From Bacillota bacterium (GTDB taxonomy: Bacteria; Bacillota; TC1; UBA5767), in assembly GCA_007121025.1 (NCBI GenBank), contig SKMO01000007.1, forward strand, positions 1 through 41,284: 41,284 nt of DNA, read 5' to 3'. Both the position numbers and the translations under genes were made by a program. The notes under the pieces are model-generated. The model was not told the DNA's origin, ran no database searches, and was given only the letters and a program-made list of their open reading frames with translations. This document shows, one piece after another, positions 1-10,865 of the stretch (position 1 is the stretch's first letter; each line of letters opens with the position of its first letter).

Positions 1-878
1 TGATTGTGTATCTAGATGGGAAGTATGTGCCGGAGGAACAGGCGGTGGTGTCCGTATTCGATCACGGACTGCTCTATGGAGACGGGATTTTCGAGGGAAT
101 CCGGGCTTACCATAACCGGGTCTTCAAGATGGACGAACACATTGACCGTTTGTTTGAATCCGCCAAGACCATCATGCTGGACATCGGTCTGACCAAAGCG
201 GAAGTCACCGACGTGGTCTTGGAGACCATGCGCCGCAACAATCTGAGACAGGGGTATATCCGCCTGGTGGTGACCCGGGGCAAAGGGGACCTGGGACTGG
301 ATCCCAATCGCTGTCCCAAGGCCTGTGTGATCTGCATCGGGGCCAATATCCAGCTTTACCCGGAAGAACTCTACCAGAAGGGGCTGAAGATCAACACCGT
401 GGCCACCCGCCGGAACATTTCGGAAGGGGTCAATCCCCGGGTGAAGTCCCTGAACTACATGAACAACATTCTGGCCAAAATCGAGGCGGTCCGCATGGGC
501 TGTCCGGAAGCCCTGATGCTCAACAATGAAGGATACGTGGCAGAGGCCACCGGGGACAACGTGTTCCTGGTGAAAAAGGGTGTTCTGATCACGCCTCCGA
601 TCCATGCAGGCATTCTGGAGGGGATCACCCGGAACACGGTGATCGACCTGGCCAGAGAGCGGGGCATCGAGGTCCGGGAGATGCTCTTTACCCGGCACGA
701 CGTCTACAATGCGGATGAGTGCTTCCTGACCGGTTCGGCCGCCGAGGTCATTCCGGTGGTGGAGGTGGACGGCCGCCAGGTGGGCGAAGGGGTTCCCGGA
801 TCCATGACTATGGAACTCAACAGTGCGTTCCGGGCCCAGACGGAGATCGATGGTCCCGTGATCTTCCCGGAAGAATAA
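1..878 (+). CDS. ilvE: Branched-chain amino-acid aminotransferase (5' edge, start codon cut by window)
   Basis: PLP-dependent fold-type IV aminotransferase that interconverts Val, Leu and Ile with their 2-oxo acids, using glutamate/2-oxoglutarate, in the cytosol. The N-terminus carries the family's YLDGKYVP motif, followed by [16 protein letters not shown]. The Schiff-base lysine is the K of [10 protein letters not shown] (about residue 147 counted from the GTG at 6). The C-terminal part has [15 protein letters not shown] and the [10 protein letters not shown] cofactor-binding loop. An internal GTG at 6 would give 290 aa. However, the window begins with TGATTGTG, so a preceding A outside the window would give ATG-ATT-GTG, that is M-I-V-Y-L-D-G, the usual IlvE start. 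The gene is therefore probably complete but loses its first base here. It is first in view of the ilv-leu operon and ends 10 nt before ilvD. A D-amino-acid aminotransferase is the alternative within the fold; context favours IlvE. Confidence 0.93.
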   Translation, partial: IVYLDGKYVPEEQAVVSVFDHGLLYGDGIFEGIRAYHNRVFKMDEHIDRLFESAKTIMLDIGLTKAEVTDVVLETMRRNNLRQGYIRLVVTRGKGDLGLDPNRCPKACVICIGANIQLYPEELYQKGLKINTVATRRNISEGVNPRVKSLNYMNNILAKIEAVRMGCPEALMLNNEGYVAEATGDNVFLVKKGVLITPPIHAGILEGITRNTVIDLARERGIEVREMLFTRHDVYNADECFLTGSAAEVIPVVEVDGRQVGEGVPGSMTMELNSAFRAQTEIDGPVIFPEE

Positions 879-888
879 GGAGAAAAAG

Positions 889-2550
889 ATGAGAAGCGAC
901 CGCGCGAAACTTGGGGTGTCCAAGGCCCCCCACCGGTCCCTGTTCAAGGCAAGCGGACTGACCGACGAGGAAATCCGCCGCCCGATCATCGGGATCGTCA
1001 ACTCACAAAACGATATCGTTCCGGGGCACATCAACCTGGACAAGATTGCCGAAGCCGTGAAAGCCGGCGTCCGGATGGCCGGAGGGACTCCCCTTCAGTT
1101 TCACACCATTGCGGTGTGTGACGGGATCGCCATGAACCACACCGGGATGAAGTATTCCCTGGTGAGCCGGGAACTGATCGCCGACACGGTGGAAGTGATG
1201 GCCACGGCCCATCCCTTCGACGCACTGGTGTTCATTCCCAACTGCGACAAGGTGGTCCCCGGCATGCTGATGGCCGCGGCCCGGCTGAACCTGCCGAGCA
1301 TTTTTATCAGCGGGGGGCCCATGCTGGCCGGTGTCCACAAGAAACGCAAGCTGAGCCTGTCGGACATGTTTGAAGGTTCCGGAGCCGTGGGGGCCGGGAA
1401 CATGACCGAAGAGGAACTGGCTGAATGGGAGAACATTGCCTGTCCCACCTGCGGTTCCTGCTCCGGCATGTTCACGGCCAATTCCATGAACTGCCTGACC
1501 GAGGCCATCGGACTGGGACTTCCTGGAAACGGATCGGTGCCCGCCGTCTATTCGGAACGGATCCGTCTGGCCAAGACCGCCGGCATGCGGATCATGGACA
1601 TTCTGGAGATGGATCTGCGGCCCCTGGACATTCTGACGCAAGAGGCGTTCCGTAACGCCGTGGCCGTGGACATGGCCCTGGGGTGTTCCACCAACACGGC
1701 GCTTCACATCCCGGCGATTGCCCATGAGGCGGGGCTTGACGTGGGGTTTGATCTGTTCAATGAAATTTCCAAGGTGACGCCCCAGATCTGCAAACTGGCG
1801 CCTGCGTCCGAACAACACATGGAAGACCTGTACGGCGCCGGCGGTGTTCAGGGCGTGGTGAAGGAACTGGCAGACGCCGGGCTGATCAACGTGGACCTGC
1901 CCACCGTGAGCGGAACCGTTCGGGAAAACCTGGAAAAGGCCCGCATCACCGACCGGGAGGTCATCCGGCCGGCCTCTGATCCGTACAGTGCGGACGGGGG
2001 ACTGGCCATTCTCTGGGGGTCCCTGGCGCCGGAAGGTTCCGTGGTGAAAAAGGGTGCTGTGGCATCCGAAATGATGGTCCATGAAGGGCCGGCCCGGGTG
2101 TTCGAGTCGGAAGAAGAGTGCTCCCTGGCGATCAACCGCAAGGAGATCCAGCCCGGAGACGTGGTGGTCATCCGCTATGAAGGACCCAAGGGTGGGCCGG
2201 GGATGCGGGAAATGCTGGCCCCTACGGCCGCCATTGCAGGCATCGGGCTGGACAAGGAAGTGGCTCTGATCACAGACGGGCGCTTTTCCGGAGCCACCCG
2301 GGGGGCATCCATCGGGCACGTGTCACCGGAAGCGGCGGAAGGCGGCCCCATTGCCTTTGTCCGCAACGGCGACCGGATCCGCATCGACATCCCGAATCAC
2401 CGGATGGATCTTCTGGTGGACGACAAGGAAATGGAAAACAGACGCATTGGGTGGACGCCGAAGGAACCGGAGATCAAGACGGGCTACCTGAAACGGTACG
2501 CTAAGATGGTGACCTCGGCCAATACAGGAGCGGTGTTCAATGATGAATAA
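889..2550 (+). CDS. ilvD: Dihydroxy-acid dehydratase
   Basis: Fe-S dehydratase that converts 2,3-dihydroxy-isovalerate and 2,3-dihydroxy-3-methylvalerate to the 2-oxo acids of valine and isoleucine. It has 553 aa, normal for the family. Visible cluster ligands are C119 in NCDKVVPG and the cysteines of [11 protein letters not shown] (C185, C188, C191). The N-terminal segment reads [14 protein letters not shown]. The Gly in VPGH matches the E. coli type with a labile [4Fe-4S] cluster, not the plant/cyanobacterial type that has a third Cys there and a [2Fe-2S] cluster; this type assignment is inference from that residue. The C-terminal [14 protein letters not shown] motif is intact. The start ATG follows AAGGAG at good spacing. 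The stop overlaps the start of ilvB by 11 nt, which indicates translational coupling. Confidence 0.97.
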   Translation: MRSDRAKLGVSKAPHRSLFKASGLTDEEIRRPIIGIVNSQNDIVPGHINLDKIAEAVKAGVRMAGGTPLQFHTIAVCDGIAMNHTGMKYSLVSRELIADTVEVMATAHPFDALVFIPNCDKVVPGMLMAAARLNLPSIFISGGPMLAGVHKKRKLSLSDMFEGSGAVGAGNMTEEELAEWENIACPTCGSCSGMFTANSMNCLTEAIGLGLPGNGSVPAVYSERIRLAKTAGMRIMDILEMDLRPLDILTQEAFRNAVAVDMALGCSTNTALHIPAIAHEAGLDVGFDLFNEISKVTPQICKLAPASEQHMEDLYGAGGVQGVVKELADAGLINVDLPTVSGTVRENLEKARITDREVIRPASDPYSADGGLAILWGSLAPEGSVVKKGAVASEMMVHEGPARVFESEEECSLAINRKEIQPGDVVVIRYEGPKGGPGMREMLAPTAAIAGIGLDKEVALITDGRFSGATRGASIGHVSPEAAEGGPIAFVRNGDRIRIDIPNHRMDLLVDDKEMENRRIGWTPKEPEIKTGYLKRYAKMVTSANTGAVFNDE

Positions 2551-4234
2551 ACAGACAATGACCGGGGCGGAGATTATTCTGGCTGCTCTGGAGGCAGAAG
2601 GGGTTGACACGGTGTTCGGTTACCCCGGCGGCGCGGTGCTGCCGCTTTACGACGCCCTTTACCACAACAAGAACATCCGGCACGTGCTGACCCGTCACGA
2701 GCAGGGCGCTGCGCACGGGGCAGATGGCTATTCCCGCTCCACCGGCCGTCCCGGTGTGGTGATTGCCACATCGGGACCCGGGGCCACCAACCTGGTGACC
2801 GGTCTGGCCAACGCCCAGATGGATTCGGTTCCCCTGGTGGCGATTACCGGGCAGGTGGCCCGGGGCCTTCTGGGCAAAGATTCCTTTCAGGAGGCCAACA
2901 TTTCCGGGATCACCATTCCCATCACCAAGTACAGCTATCTGGTGAAGCGGGTGGAAGACCTGGCCCGGGTGATCCATGAGGCGTTTCACATTGCTCAAAG
3001 TGGCCGGCCCGGCCCGGTGCTCATCGACATTCCCAAGGATGTGACCACCGAACGGGCGGAATTTGTGTATCCGCCCGTCATGGATCTTCCCGGTTATGGA
3101 ACTTGCCCGGCACCGGATGAGGGCGAAATCGCCCGTGCCCTGGAACTGATCCGGCAGGCCCGGCGGCCCATTCTGTTTGTGGGTGGCGGTGTGCGAAACG
3201 CCAAGGCGTCCCCGGAGGTCCGCCGGATGGCAGACATTCTGAAGGTCCCGGTGATCTACACGCTGATGGGCAAAGGGGTGGTTCCCGACAACCATGAACT
3301 GAACGTGGGCATGGTGGGCATGCACGGAACGGCATACGCCAATTACGCCATGAGCCACTGTGATCTGATCATCGGGGTGGGTGTCCGCTTCGATGACCGG
3401 GTGACCGGTGATCTGGGCTCATTTGCCCCGGATGCCAAGGTGATCCATGTGGACATTGACGCAGCGGAAATTGGGAAAATTGTTTCCTGCTGTGCCCCGG
3501 TCCACTGTGACGCGAAAAAGGCGGTCGGCCGGATGGTGGAACTGCTTGAAGAAGACCCCAACCTGCCGGACATCACGGCCTGGCATGACCGGGTCACCGA
3601 CTGGAAGAAAGACCATCCGCTGGTCTTTGACCAGGCTCCCGACGGGATCATTAAGCCGCAGTTTGTGGTGTCCCGTCTCAGTGCCCTGACCGAAGGCAAA
3701 GCCTACGTCAGTACGGAAGTCGGGCAGAACCAGATGTGGGCCGCCCAGTACTTTCAGACCGATGCTCCGGAAAAATTCGTGACGTCCGGCGGCCTGGGAA
3801 CCATGGGATTTGGCCTGCCGGCCGCCATGGGCATGCAGGTGGGGCTTCCCGGTGACGTGGTGGTGGCCGTGGCCGGCGACGGCTCCATCCAGATGAACAT
3901 TCAGGAACTGCAGACCATTCGCGAAAACAATCTGCCGGTGATCATTGCCATCCTGAACAACCGGCAGCTGGGCATGGTCAAGCAGTGGCAGGAACTGTTT
4001 TTTGACCAGCGGTATTCCCACACCCTGATCGAGGGTCAGCCGGATTTCGTGAAACTGGCGGACGCTTACGGGATTCCCGGCCGGAGGGTGGTCTCTCCGG
4101 GGGATGTGGACGAAGCCATCCGGGAGGCGCTGGCCTCCGGAGGGCCGTATTTGCTGGACTTTGTCGTGGATTCGGCGGAAAACGTGTACCCCATGGTACC
4201 GGCCGGCGGATCACTGAGCAACATGCTGAAATAG
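2540..4234 (+). CDS. ilvB: Acetolactate synthase large (catalytic) subunit, first copy
   Basis: ThDP- and FAD-dependent acetohydroxyacid synthase that condenses two pyruvates, or pyruvate and 2-oxobutyrate, in the first common step of Val/Leu/Ile synthesis. It has 564 aa. The catalytic Glu is E54 in [13 protein letters not shown]. The central FAD domain has [14 protein letters not shown]. The ThDP/Mg motif is [12 protein letters not shown] followed by [17 protein letters not shown]483 in that segment corresponds to the E. coli AHAS II Trp464 that favours 2-oxobutyrate and is a herbicide-contact position. This copy therefore looks like a standard biosynthetic enzyme. The start is ATG 2540 (or the adjacent ATG 2543) after CAGGAG inside the end of ilvD. 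It is followed after 13 nt by the regulatory subunit gene. Confidence 0.96.
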   Translation: MMNKQTMTGAEIILAALEAEGVDTVFGYPGGAVLPLYDALYHNKNIRHVLTRHEQGAAHGADGYSRSTGRPGVVIATSGPGATNLVTGLANAQMDSVPLVAITGQVARGLLGKDSFQEANISGITIPITKYSYLVKRVEDLARVIHEAFHIAQSGRPGPVLIDIPKDVTTERAEFVYPPVMDLPGYGTCPAPDEGEIARALELIRQARRPILFVGGGVRNAKASPEVRRMADILKVPVIYTLMGKGVVPDNHELNVGMVGMHGTAYANYAMSHCDLIIGVGVRFDDRVTGDLGSFAPDAKVIHVDIDAAEIGKIVSCCAPVHCDAKKAVGRMVELLEEDPNLPDITAWHDRVTDWKKDHPLVFDQAPDGIIKPQFVVSRLSALTEGKAYVSTEVGQNQMWAAQYFQTDAPEKFVTSGGLGTMGFGLPAAMGMQVGLPGDVVVAVAGDGSIQMNIQELQTIRENNLPVIIAILNNRQLGMVKQWQELFFDQRYSHTLIEGQPDFVKLADAYGIPGRRVVSPGDVDEAIREALASGGPYLLDFVVDSAENVYPMVPAGGSLSNMLK

Positions 4235-4247
4235 GGAGGTGCAGATC

Positions 4248-4748
4248 TTGAAACACACGTTATCCGTACTGGTGGAAAACAAGCCCGGGGTACTGACCCG
4301 GATCGCCGGACTGTTTGCCCGGCGGGGATACAACATTGATTCCCTGGCGGTGGGCAAAACTGATGATCCCGATGTGTCCCGGATGACCATTGTGGTCAGC
4401 GGTGATGAAATCGTCATTGAGCAGGTCTGCAAACAGCTGAACAAGCTGGTGGATGTCATCAAGATTACGGACATTACAGACCGGGAATACGTCAGCCGGG
4501 AAATGATCTTTATCAAAGTCAACTGCCCGGATTACACCACCCGGGCGGAAATCATGCAGTTTGTGGACATCTTCCGGGGCCGGGTGGTTGACCTGGGCAA
4601 GGACAGCATGATCATCGAGGTGACCGGGGACGAAGGCAAGATTAATGCGATTGAAAGCGCACTGCGTCGCTTCGGCATTCGGGATTATGTCCGGACCGGA
4701 ATGATTGCCATGCTCCGCGGTCCCAAAGACCAGCGGCAGAACCGGTAG
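4248..4748 (+). CDS. ilvN: Acetolactate synthase small (regulatory) subunit
   Basis: ACT-domain regulatory subunit that activates the large subunit and confers feedback inhibition by valine. The N-terminal ACT domain reads HTLSVLVENKPGVLTRIAGL and then RRGYNIDSLAVG. The Gly of KPGVLT and the Asn of GYNIDS are at positions that in E. coli IlvH are needed for valine sensitivity, so a valine-sensitive enzyme is expected (inference). A C-terminal domain of about 80 residues (FIKVNCPDYTTRAEIMQFVDIFRGRVVDLG) completes the IlvH-like type. I chose TTG at 4248: GGGAGGT at 4234-4240 lies about 7 nt upstream, and the resulting LKHTLSVLVENKPG matches the usual family start. An in-frame GTG at 4239 overlaps that ribosome binding site and is unlikely. 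The gene sits between two large-subunit genes, so it could serve either or both. Confidence 0.94.
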   Translation: MKHTLSVLVENKPGVLTRIAGLFARRGYNIDSLAVGKTDDPDVSRMTIVVSGDEIVIEQVCKQLNKLVDVIKITDITDREYVSREMIFIKVNCPDYTTRAEIMQFVDIFRGRVVDLGKDSMIIEVTGDEGKINAIESALRRFGIRDYVRTGMIAMLRGPKDQRQNR

Positions 4749-4759
4749 GGGGGGAAACC

Positions 4760-6454
4760 ATGAAAATGACAGGAGCCCAGAGTCTTCTGAAGATTCTGGA
4801 AGAACAGGATATAAAGGTCATCTTCGGCTATCCCGGAGGTGCGGTGCTGCCGATCTATGATGCGCTGCTGGAAAACCAGAATGTCCGTCACGTGCTGACC
4901 CGCAATGAGCAGGGAGCCGCCCATGCGGCGTCCGGGTATGCCCGGATTACCGGCAGAGCCGGGGTCTGTCTGGCGACATCGGGTCCCGGAGCCACCAATC
5001 TGGTGACCGGGATTGCCACGGCCTATATGGATTCGGTACCCCTGGTGGCGATTACCGGACAGGTGGCCACTCCCATGATCGGGACCGATGCGTTTCAGGA
5101 AGTGGACATCACCGGGATCACCATGCCGATCACCAAACACAATTATCTGGTGAAAGACGCAAGAGAACTGCCCCGGGTGGTGGCGGAGGCGTTTCACATT
5201 GCCAACACCGGCCGGCCCGGTCCGGTGTTGATCGACATCCCCCGGGATGTCGCAGAGGCCACGATCGACTATGAGGGCCCCATCAGCATCAATCTGCGGG
5301 GATACAAACCCACAGTCAAAGGACACAAAAGCCAGATTAAAAAGGCGATTCGAATGATCCAGGACGCCCAAAAACCGGCGATTCTGGCGGGCGGGGGCAT
5401 CATGTTCGCCGAAGCCTCCGAAGAATTGCAGAAGCTGTCCGAGCTTCTGGGCGCACCGGTGGCCACGACCCTCAATGGGTTGGGGGTTTTTCCGGAAACG
5501 TCACGGCTGGGGCTGGGAATGGTCGGGATGCACGGCCGGCCGGCCGCCAATTACGCGATTTCCAACTGTGACCTGCTGATCAGTCTGGGGGTTCGTTTCG
5601 GCGATCGGGCCACAGGATCCCTGAAAAAATTTGCCAAGAACGCCAAAGTCATCCATGTGGACATCGATCCGGCGGAGATTGGGAAAAACGTTCCGGTGGA
5701 AATGCCGATCGTCGGGGATGCCCGCAGCATTGTCAGTGAGATCCTCAAAGAGATGGAGCCACAGCGAAACGACCAGTGGGTGGACCAGATCCTTGAATGG
5801 AAGCAGAAGCACCCCATGCGCAAGCAGTATGGAAGCGGGGACAATTTAAAGCCCCAGCTGATCCTGGAAACACTGGGCAACCTGACCCGCCACAAGGCCA
5901 TTGTGGCCACGGACGTGGGGCAGCACCAGATGTGGACCGCCCAGCACTATGGCTTCGACCGGCCCCGGTCCTTTGTGTCTTCCGGGGGACTGGGAACCAT
6001 GGGCTATGGCCTGCCGGCAGCGGTTGGGGCCCAGATGGCTGATCCGGAGGCCCTGGTCTGCTGTGTGACCGGTGACGGTTCGTTTCAAATGAACCTTCCG
6101 GAGATGGCCACCGCCATGGAACAGGGGCTGCCCATCAAGATCATTCTGATGAACAATTCCGCATTGTCTCTGGTCAAACAGCTTCAACATTTCCAGTGCG
6201 GGGAACGGTATTGCAGCATTGACTTCACGGCCAATCCGGATTTCGGAATGCTGGCCAGAGCTTACGGGGTGGAAGCCCTGAAAATTGAAACAAATGAAGA
6301 GATTGAGCCGGTGCTCAGACAGGCCCTGGAAAACGGGAAGATGACATTGGTTGAATGCATGGTCAGCGCCCGTGAAATGGTGTATCCATTTGTTCCGGGC
6401 AAGAAAGGGCTGGACGAGATGGTCGTCTTCAGAAAGGAGGGCAACGATGAGTAG
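4760..6454 (+). CDS. ilvB: Acetolactate synthase large subunit, second copy
   Basis: Second full-length (564 aa) ThDP-dependent acetohydroxyacid synthase large subunit in the same operon. The catalytic Glu is E50 in [13 protein letters not shown]. The FAD-domain motif is [14 protein letters not shown] (RFDDRVTG in copy one). The ThDP motif is [12 protein letters not shown]. The active-site segment differs: [20 protein letters not shown] replaces [20 protein letters not shown], so L475 stands where copy one has W483. In E. coli AHAS II, changing this Trp to Leu lowers preference for 2-oxobutyrate, so this copy may favour pyruvate plus pyruvate (inference). The C-terminal [15 protein letters not shown] is like biosynthetic AHAS and unlike catabolic AlsS. 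It starts 11 nt after ilvN with GGGGGG upstream, and its stop overlaps the leuA start. Confidence 0.93.
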   Translation: MKMTGAQSLLKILEEQDIKVIFGYPGGAVLPIYDALLENQNVRHVLTRNEQGAAHAASGYARITGRAGVCLATSGPGATNLVTGIATAYMDSVPLVAITGQVATPMIGTDAFQEVDITGITMPITKHNYLVKDARELPRVVAEAFHIANTGRPGPVLIDIPRDVAEATIDYEGPISINLRGYKPTVKGHKSQIKKAIRMIQDAQKPAILAGGGIMFAEASEELQKLSELLGAPVATTLNGLGVFPETSRLGLGMVGMHGRPAANYAISNCDLLISLGVRFGDRATGSLKKFAKNAKVIHVDIDPAEIGKNVPVEMPIVGDARSIVSEILKEMEPQRNDQWVDQILEWKQKHPMRKQYGSGDNLKPQLILETLGNLTRHKAIVATDVGQHQMWTAQHYGFDRPRSFVSSGGLGTMGYGLPAAVGAQMADPEALVCCVTGDGSFQMNLPEMATAMEQGLPIKIILMNNSALSLVKQLQHFQCGERYCSIDFTANPDFGMLARAYGVEALKIETNEEIEPVLRQALENGKMTLVECMVSAREMVYPFVPGKKGLDEMVVFRKEGNDE

Positions 6455-7976
6455 TGACAACCGGGTGTTCATTTTCGACACCACACTGCGCGACGGGGAA
6501 CAGGCTCCGGGCATGAGCATGAACATTAATGAAAAACTGGAGGTTGCCCACCAGCTGGAGCGGTTGGGTGTGGACGTGATGGAAGCGGGTTTTCCCATCG
6601 CGTCCGACGGGGATTTTGAAGCCGTGAAAACCATTGCCCGGGAAGTCCAGGGGCATGCGACCATTGCCGGGCTGGCCCGGGTCAAGGAAGGGGACATTGA
6701 ACGGGCCGCCGAGGCGTTGCAGTACGCCAAACGAAGCCGGATTCACACGTTCCTGGCCACGTCGGACATTCATATGAAGTACAAGCTCAACATGACAGAA
6801 CAGCAGGTGTTGGACAACATCTACAAAGGGGTGAGTTACGCCAAAACCCTGGCCGATGAAGTGGAGTTTTCCCCGGAAGACGGGTCCCGGACCCGGCTGG
6901 AGTTCATGATCCAGGTGGTCCGTACGGCCATCGAGGCGGGAGCCTCTGTGATCAACATTCCGGACACTGTGGGTTACGCAACCCCCGAAGAGTTCGGGGC
7001 CTTTATCCGGAACATCCGGGAAGGGGTGGGGGACATGAAAGGGGCGATCCTTTCTGTCCACTGCCACAACGATCTGGGACTGGCCGTGGCCAATTCCCTG
7101 TCGGCCATTGTCAATGGAGCCCTTCAGGTGGAATGCTCGGTCAATGGCATCGGGGAACGGGCGGGCAACGCCGCCCTGGAGGAACTGGTGATGGCCCTTC
7201 TGACCCGCAAAGACTACTACGGCAAAGAAGTGGGGATCCGGACGGAAGAAATCTACCGCACCAGCAAAACCGTCAGTTCGACCACCGGCATGAGCCTGCA
7301 GTGCAACAAGGCCATTGTGGGCAAGAACGCGTTTGCTCATGAGTCGGGCATTCACCAGGACGGGGTGCTCAAAGAGCGGTCCACCTATGAGATTATGGAC
7401 CCCAAGAAGCTGGGCATACACACAGAAAATCTGGTGCTGGGCAAACACTCCGGACGGCATGCGTTTGCCGACCGGATCAAGCAGCTGGGCTTTGAGCTGA
7501 ATACGGAGGATCTGAACAAGGCCTTCAAGCGCTTCAAGGATCTGGCAGACAAGAAAAAAGAGATCAATGATCTGGATCTGGAAGCCATTGTGACCGATGA
7601 AATCCGGCACATACCGGAGAAATTCACCCTGGCCTACTCCCAGATTTTCACCGGCTCCAAACTGGTGCCTACGGCGACCATCGGGCTGCAGATCGAGGGT
7701 GTTGACGAACTTCAGGAGGCCGCAGCCTTTGGCGACGGACCCATTGATGCCGTCTTCAAGGCGGTGGACAAGCTGACCGGCATCGAAGGAACACTGGAGA
7801 GCTACTCCATCGACGCGGTGACCGGAGGACATGACGCCATGGGCGAAGTGGTCGTCCGCCTGGGGTACGGGGACACCAGCTTTGTGGGACGGGGCGTGTC
7901 CACCGACGTGATCGAAGCCAGCGCGAAAGCGTACATCAATGCGGTGAACAAAATCTGTTTTGAACTGAAGAAATAG
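6447..7976 (+). CDS. leuA: 2-isopropylmalate synthase
   Basis: First committed enzyme of leucine synthesis: acetyl-CoA plus 2-oxoisovalerate gives 2-isopropylmalate. The N-terminal TIM barrel has the metal/substrate motif [13 protein letters not shown] and the metal-binding [13 protein letters not shown], with [19 protein letters not shown] after it. The [19 protein letters not shown] segment and the C-terminal LeuA dimerisation/leucine-regulatory domain (ending [28 protein letters not shown]) are all present, which gives 509 aa, the normal size. The start chosen is ATG 6447, preceded by AGGAGG at 6435-6440 and overlapping the ilvB2 stop codon; the open frame extends upstream to 6351 but has no such signal. 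Leucine feedback inhibition is expected from the intact regulatory domain (inference). The CimA gene at the end of the operon is its paralogue. Confidence 0.96.
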   Translation: MSSDNRVFIFDTTLRDGEQAPGMSMNINEKLEVAHQLERLGVDVMEAGFPIASDGDFEAVKTIAREVQGHATIAGLARVKEGDIERAAEALQYAKRSRIHTFLATSDIHMKYKLNMTEQQVLDNIYKGVSYAKTLADEVEFSPEDGSRTRLEFMIQVVRTAIEAGASVINIPDTVGYATPEEFGAFIRNIREGVGDMKGAILSVHCHNDLGLAVANSLSAIVNGALQVECSVNGIGERAGNAALEELVMALLTRKDYYGKEVGIRTEEIYRTSKTVSSTTGMSLQCNKAIVGKNAFAHESGIHQDGVLKERSTYEIMDPKKLGIHTENLVLGKHSGRHAFADRIKQLGFELNTEDLNKAFKRFKDLADKKKEINDLDLEAIVTDEIRHIPEKFTLAYSQIFTGSKLVPTATIGLQIEGVDELQEAAAFGDGPIDAVFKAVDKLTGIEGTLESYSIDAVTGGHDAMGEVVVRLGYGDTSFVGRGVSTDVIEASAKAYINAVNKICFELKK

Positions 7977-7991
7977 AAGGAGAATCGACCA

Positions 7992-9272
7992 ATGGGGAAT
8001 CAAGCAAAGAGAGCCATGACCATTACAGAAAAGATTTTGGCGGCCCATGCGGGACTGGACGAGGTCCGTCCCGGACAGCTGATCAACGCCAAACTGGACA
8101 TTGTGCTGGGAAATGACATCACGGCACCGGTGGCCATCAATGAATTTGAAAAGGCCGGGGCCAAGGTGGTTTTTGACAAGAGCAGGATCTGTCTGGTGCC
8201 CGACCATTTCACACCCAACAAGGACATCCAGTCGGCAGAACAGGTCAAAAAGGTCCGGGAGTTTGCCCGGGCGCACGACATCGAACACTTTTTTGAACTG
8301 GGCCGGATGGGGGTGGAACACTGCATTCTGCCGGAACAGGGGATTGTCGGTCCCGGGGACGTGATTATCGGGGCGGATTCGCACACCTGCACCTATGGCG
8401 CCCTGGGGGCGTTTGCCACCGGTGTCGGTTCCACCGACATGGCTGCCGGCATGATCACCGGGGAGGCCTGGTTCAAGGTGCCAGAGTCCATCAAATTTGT
8501 GTTCAAGGGCGAACTGCAGCCCTGGGTGAGCGGCAAGGACCTGATCCTGTACGCCATCGGGGACATCGGGGTGGACGGAGCCCGGTACATGGCCATGGAA
8601 TTCACCGGACCGGTGATCGACGGGCTGTCCATGGACAACCGGTTCACCATGTGCAACATGGCCATTGAGGCCGGCGGGAAAAACGGGATCATCAAGGCGG
8701 ATGACATCACCAAAGAGTACATCAAAGACCGCTTTACCAGAGAGCCGGTCTACTATGAAAGCGATCCGGACGCCCAGTATGCCCGGGTGATCGAATACGA
8801 TTGCTCACAGATTGAACCCCAGGTGGCCTTTCCCCACCTGCCGGAGAACACCCGGCCCATCAGCCAGGTGGGCGACGTGCCCATTGACCAGGTGGTGATC
8901 GGATCGTGCACCAACGGGCGGATCGAAGACCTTCGGGTGGCGGCCGAGATCCTGAAAGACCGGAAAGTCGATCCCACCATCCGGGTCATTGTGATTCCCG
9001 GGACGCCGAAAATTTATAAGGAAGCCATGCACGAAGGGCTGTTCGACATTTTTCTGGATGCCGGAGCCATTGTGAGCACCCCAACCTGTGGCCCCTGTCT
9101 GGGAGGACACATGGGGATCCTGGCCGACGGAGAGCGGGCGGTGACCACCACCAACCGCAATTTCATCGGGCGGATGGGACACCCTGGAAGTGAAGTGTAC
9201 CTGGCCAGCCCGGCGGTTGCTGCGGCCAGCGCCATTGCAGGCAAAATTGCCGGACCCAAGGAGGTGCTTTAA
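7992..9272 (+). CDS. leuC: 3-isopropylmalate dehydratase large subunit
   Basis: Aconitase-family Fe-S subunit that isomerises 2-isopropylmalate to 3-isopropylmalate together with LeuD. Its 426 aa make it the shorter LeuC form seen in archaea and clostridia, shorter than the roughly 466 aa proteobacterial form. Cluster cysteines are visible in [13 protein letters not shown] and in [36 protein letters not shown] is the substrate/cluster region. The start ATG 7992 follows AAGGAG at 7977-7982; an internal ATG 8028 ([13 protein letters not shown]) matches the core family start but lacks as good a site. Given cimA downstream, it probably also handles citramalate to beta-methylmalate for isoleucine (inference). 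It ends 1 nt before leuD. Confidence 0.96.
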   Translation: MGNQAKRAMTITEKILAAHAGLDEVRPGQLINAKLDIVLGNDITAPVAINEFEKAGAKVVFDKSRICLVPDHFTPNKDIQSAEQVKKVREFARAHDIEHFFELGRMGVEHCILPEQGIVGPGDVIIGADSHTCTYGALGAFATGVGSTDMAAGMITGEAWFKVPESIKFVFKGELQPWVSGKDLILYAIGDIGVDGARYMAMEFTGPVIDGLSMDNRFTMCNMAIEAGGKNGIIKADDITKEYIKDRFTREPVYYESDPDAQYARVIEYDCSQIEPQVAFPHLPENTRPISQVGDVPIDQVVIGSCTNGRIEDLRVAAEILKDRKVDPTIRVIVIPGTPKIYKEAMHEGLFDIFLDAGAIVSTPTCGPCLGGHMGILADGERAVTTTNRNFIGRMGHPGSEVYLASPAVAAASAIAGKIAGPKEVL

Positions 9273-9273
9273 G

Positions 9274-9771
9274 ATGATTCTGGAAGGAAACGCCTGGACG
9301 TTTGGCGACGATGTGGACACAGACCAGATCATTCCCGCCCGGTACCTGACCTCTTCGGATCCGGGGGAACTGGCGAAATACGCGATGGAGGATGCCCGCA
9401 GCGGCTTTGCCAGCCTGGTGGGTGAGGGCGACATTATTGTCGCCGGCAAGAACTTTGGCTGTGGGAGTTCCCGGGAACACGCGCCCATCAGCATCAAGGC
9501 CGCGGGGATTTCCTGTGTGATTGCCCCGTCGTTTGCCCGGATTTTCTACCGCAATGCCATCAACATTGGGCTTCCGATTTTTGAGTGTGCCGATGCGGCG
9601 GGGGCCATCGAAGAAGGCGACCGGATCCGGGTGGACGCGGAATCCGGAGAGATCACCAATGTGAGCAAAGCGCAGACCTATCAGGCAGAGCCGTTTCCTG
9701 AATTTATGCAGGAGCTGATCAAGGCAGGCGGTCTGATCAAGTACATCGTGAAGAACCGGATGGAGAAATAG
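9274..9771 (+). CDS. leuD: 3-isopropylmalate dehydratase small subunit
   Basis: Swivelling-domain partner of LeuC. The 165 aa product begins [21 protein letters not shown], where the [13 protein letters not shown] motif is diagnostic. It continues with [21 protein letters not shown], the loop that contacts substrate, and the family sequence [17 protein letters not shown]. The short length matches the short LeuC form next to it. The start ATG 9274 is placed 1 nt after the leuC stop, with AAGGAGG at 9259-9264 inside the end of leuC; the open frame continues upstream within leuC but only this start fits. It is expected to be shared between the leucine and citramalate routes. Confidence 0.96.
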   Translation: MILEGNAWTFGDDVDTDQIIPARYLTSSDPGELAKYAMEDARSGFASLVGEGDIIVAGKNFGCGSSREHAPISIKAAGISCVIAPSFARIFYRNAINIGLPIFECADAAGAIEEGDRIRVDAESGEITNVSKAQTYQAEPFPEFMQELIKAGGLIKYIVKNRMEK

Positions 9772-9782
9772 GGGGTATGGAC

Positions 9783-10865
9783 ATGCATAAAATCGCAGTG
9801 CTTCCGGGAGACGGCATCGGGGCGGAAATCGTCCCGGTGGCCCTGACAGTCCTGGACAAGATCAGCCAGATGTATGGCTATTCCTTCCAATACACCCACG
9901 CCCTGGTGGGCGGCGCGGCCATCGATGAGACGGGCGTTCCCCTGCCGGAGGAGACACTGGCCCTGTGCAAGGCGTCGGACGCCATCCTTCTGGGGGCGGT
10001 GGGCGGACCCAAGTGGGACCACGGCCCGGCCCATCTGCGGCCGGAGGTGGGGGCGCTTCTGCCCCTTCGCAAGGAACTTCAGCTGTTTGCCAATGTGCGC
10101 CCGGCTGTCCTGTTTCCGGCACTGGCTGATGCATCGACCCTGAAGCGGGAAGTGATCGAAGGGGTGGACATCCTGACCATGCGGGAGCTGACCGGAGGGA
10201 TCTACTTCGGGAAGAAAACCCGTGAGGATATCGAGTATGGCCAGAGGGCCGTCGATGAAATGGCCTATACCACAGCGGAAATCGAACGGATCGCCCGGTT
10301 GGCCTTTCAGGTCGCCCGGACCCGGCGCAACAAGGTGACCAGTGTTGACAAGGCCAACGTCCTTGAGTGCTCCCGGTTGTGGCGTGAGACGGTGATCCGG
10401 CTTCATGAGGCGGAATACGCCGACGTGGAGCTGGAGCACATTTACGTGGACAATGCGGCTATGCAGCTGATTCTGCGGCCGGCGTCCTTTGATGTGATTG
10501 TGACCGGGAACATGTTCGGTGATATTTTGACCGACCAGGCTTCGGTGCTCACCGGGTCCATCGGCATGTTGCCGTCTGCTTCTCTGGGAGGGGATGTGGG
10601 CATGTACGAGCCGGCCCATGGCTCTGCGCCGGACATTGCCGGGCAAAACAAGGCCAATCCCATTGCGACCATTCTGTCGGTGGGCATGATGCTTAAGTAC
10701 TCGTTCGGGTACGATGAGGCGGCCGCCCGGGTTGAAGAGGCGGTCCGCACGTATCTCGACCGTGGATACCGGACACCGGACATCATGCAGCCGGGAATGA
10801 CACTGGTGACCACAGAAGAGGCGGGAAGCCTGATCTGTGACATACTGGAGGAAGTGACCGAATGA
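9783..10865 (+). CDS. leuB: 3-isopropylmalate dehydrogenase
   Basis: NAD-dependent oxidative decarboxylase of the isocitrate dehydrogenase family; it forms 2-oxoisocaproate and, in organisms with CimA, also oxidises beta-methylmalate to 2-oxobutyrate. It has about 360 aa. Motifs are [11 protein letters not shown] at the N-terminus, the [15 protein letters not shown] segment, the metal-binding [19 protein letters not shown], and [19 protein letters not shown] for NAD binding. Two ATG codons are possible, 9777 and 9783. The GGGGG ribosome-binding stretch ends at 9775, so 9783 (7 nt spacing, giving [11 protein letters not shown]) is preferred. Its end overlaps the cimA start by the ATGA arrangement. 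Confidence 0.96.
   Translation: MHKIAVLPGDGIGAEIVPVALTVLDKISQMYGYSFQYTHALVGGAAIDETGVPLPEETLALCKASDAILLGAVGGPKWDHGPAHLRPEVGALLPLRKELQLFANVRPAVLFPALADASTLKREVIEGVDILTMRELTGGIYFGKKTREDIEYGQRAVDEMAYTTAEIERIARLAFQVARTRRNKVTSVDKANVLECSRLWRETVIRLHEAEYADVELEHIYVDNAAMQLILRPASFDVIVTGNMFGDILTDQASVLTGSIGMLPSASLGGDVGMYEPAHGSAPDIAGQNKANPIATILSVGMMLKYSFGYDEAAARVEEAVRTYLDRGYRTPDIMQPGMTLVTTEEAGSLICDILEEVTE

Noticed and set aside
12-1043. Long minus-strand open frame opposite ilvE and ilvD
   Set aside because: It runs antisense to two clear genes and its translation is rich in His, Gly, Arg and Pro with no family motif. It is a product of GC-rich codon bias, like similar frames at 1003-2319, 6429-8384, 10442-12142, 28575-29780 and 30741-32618.
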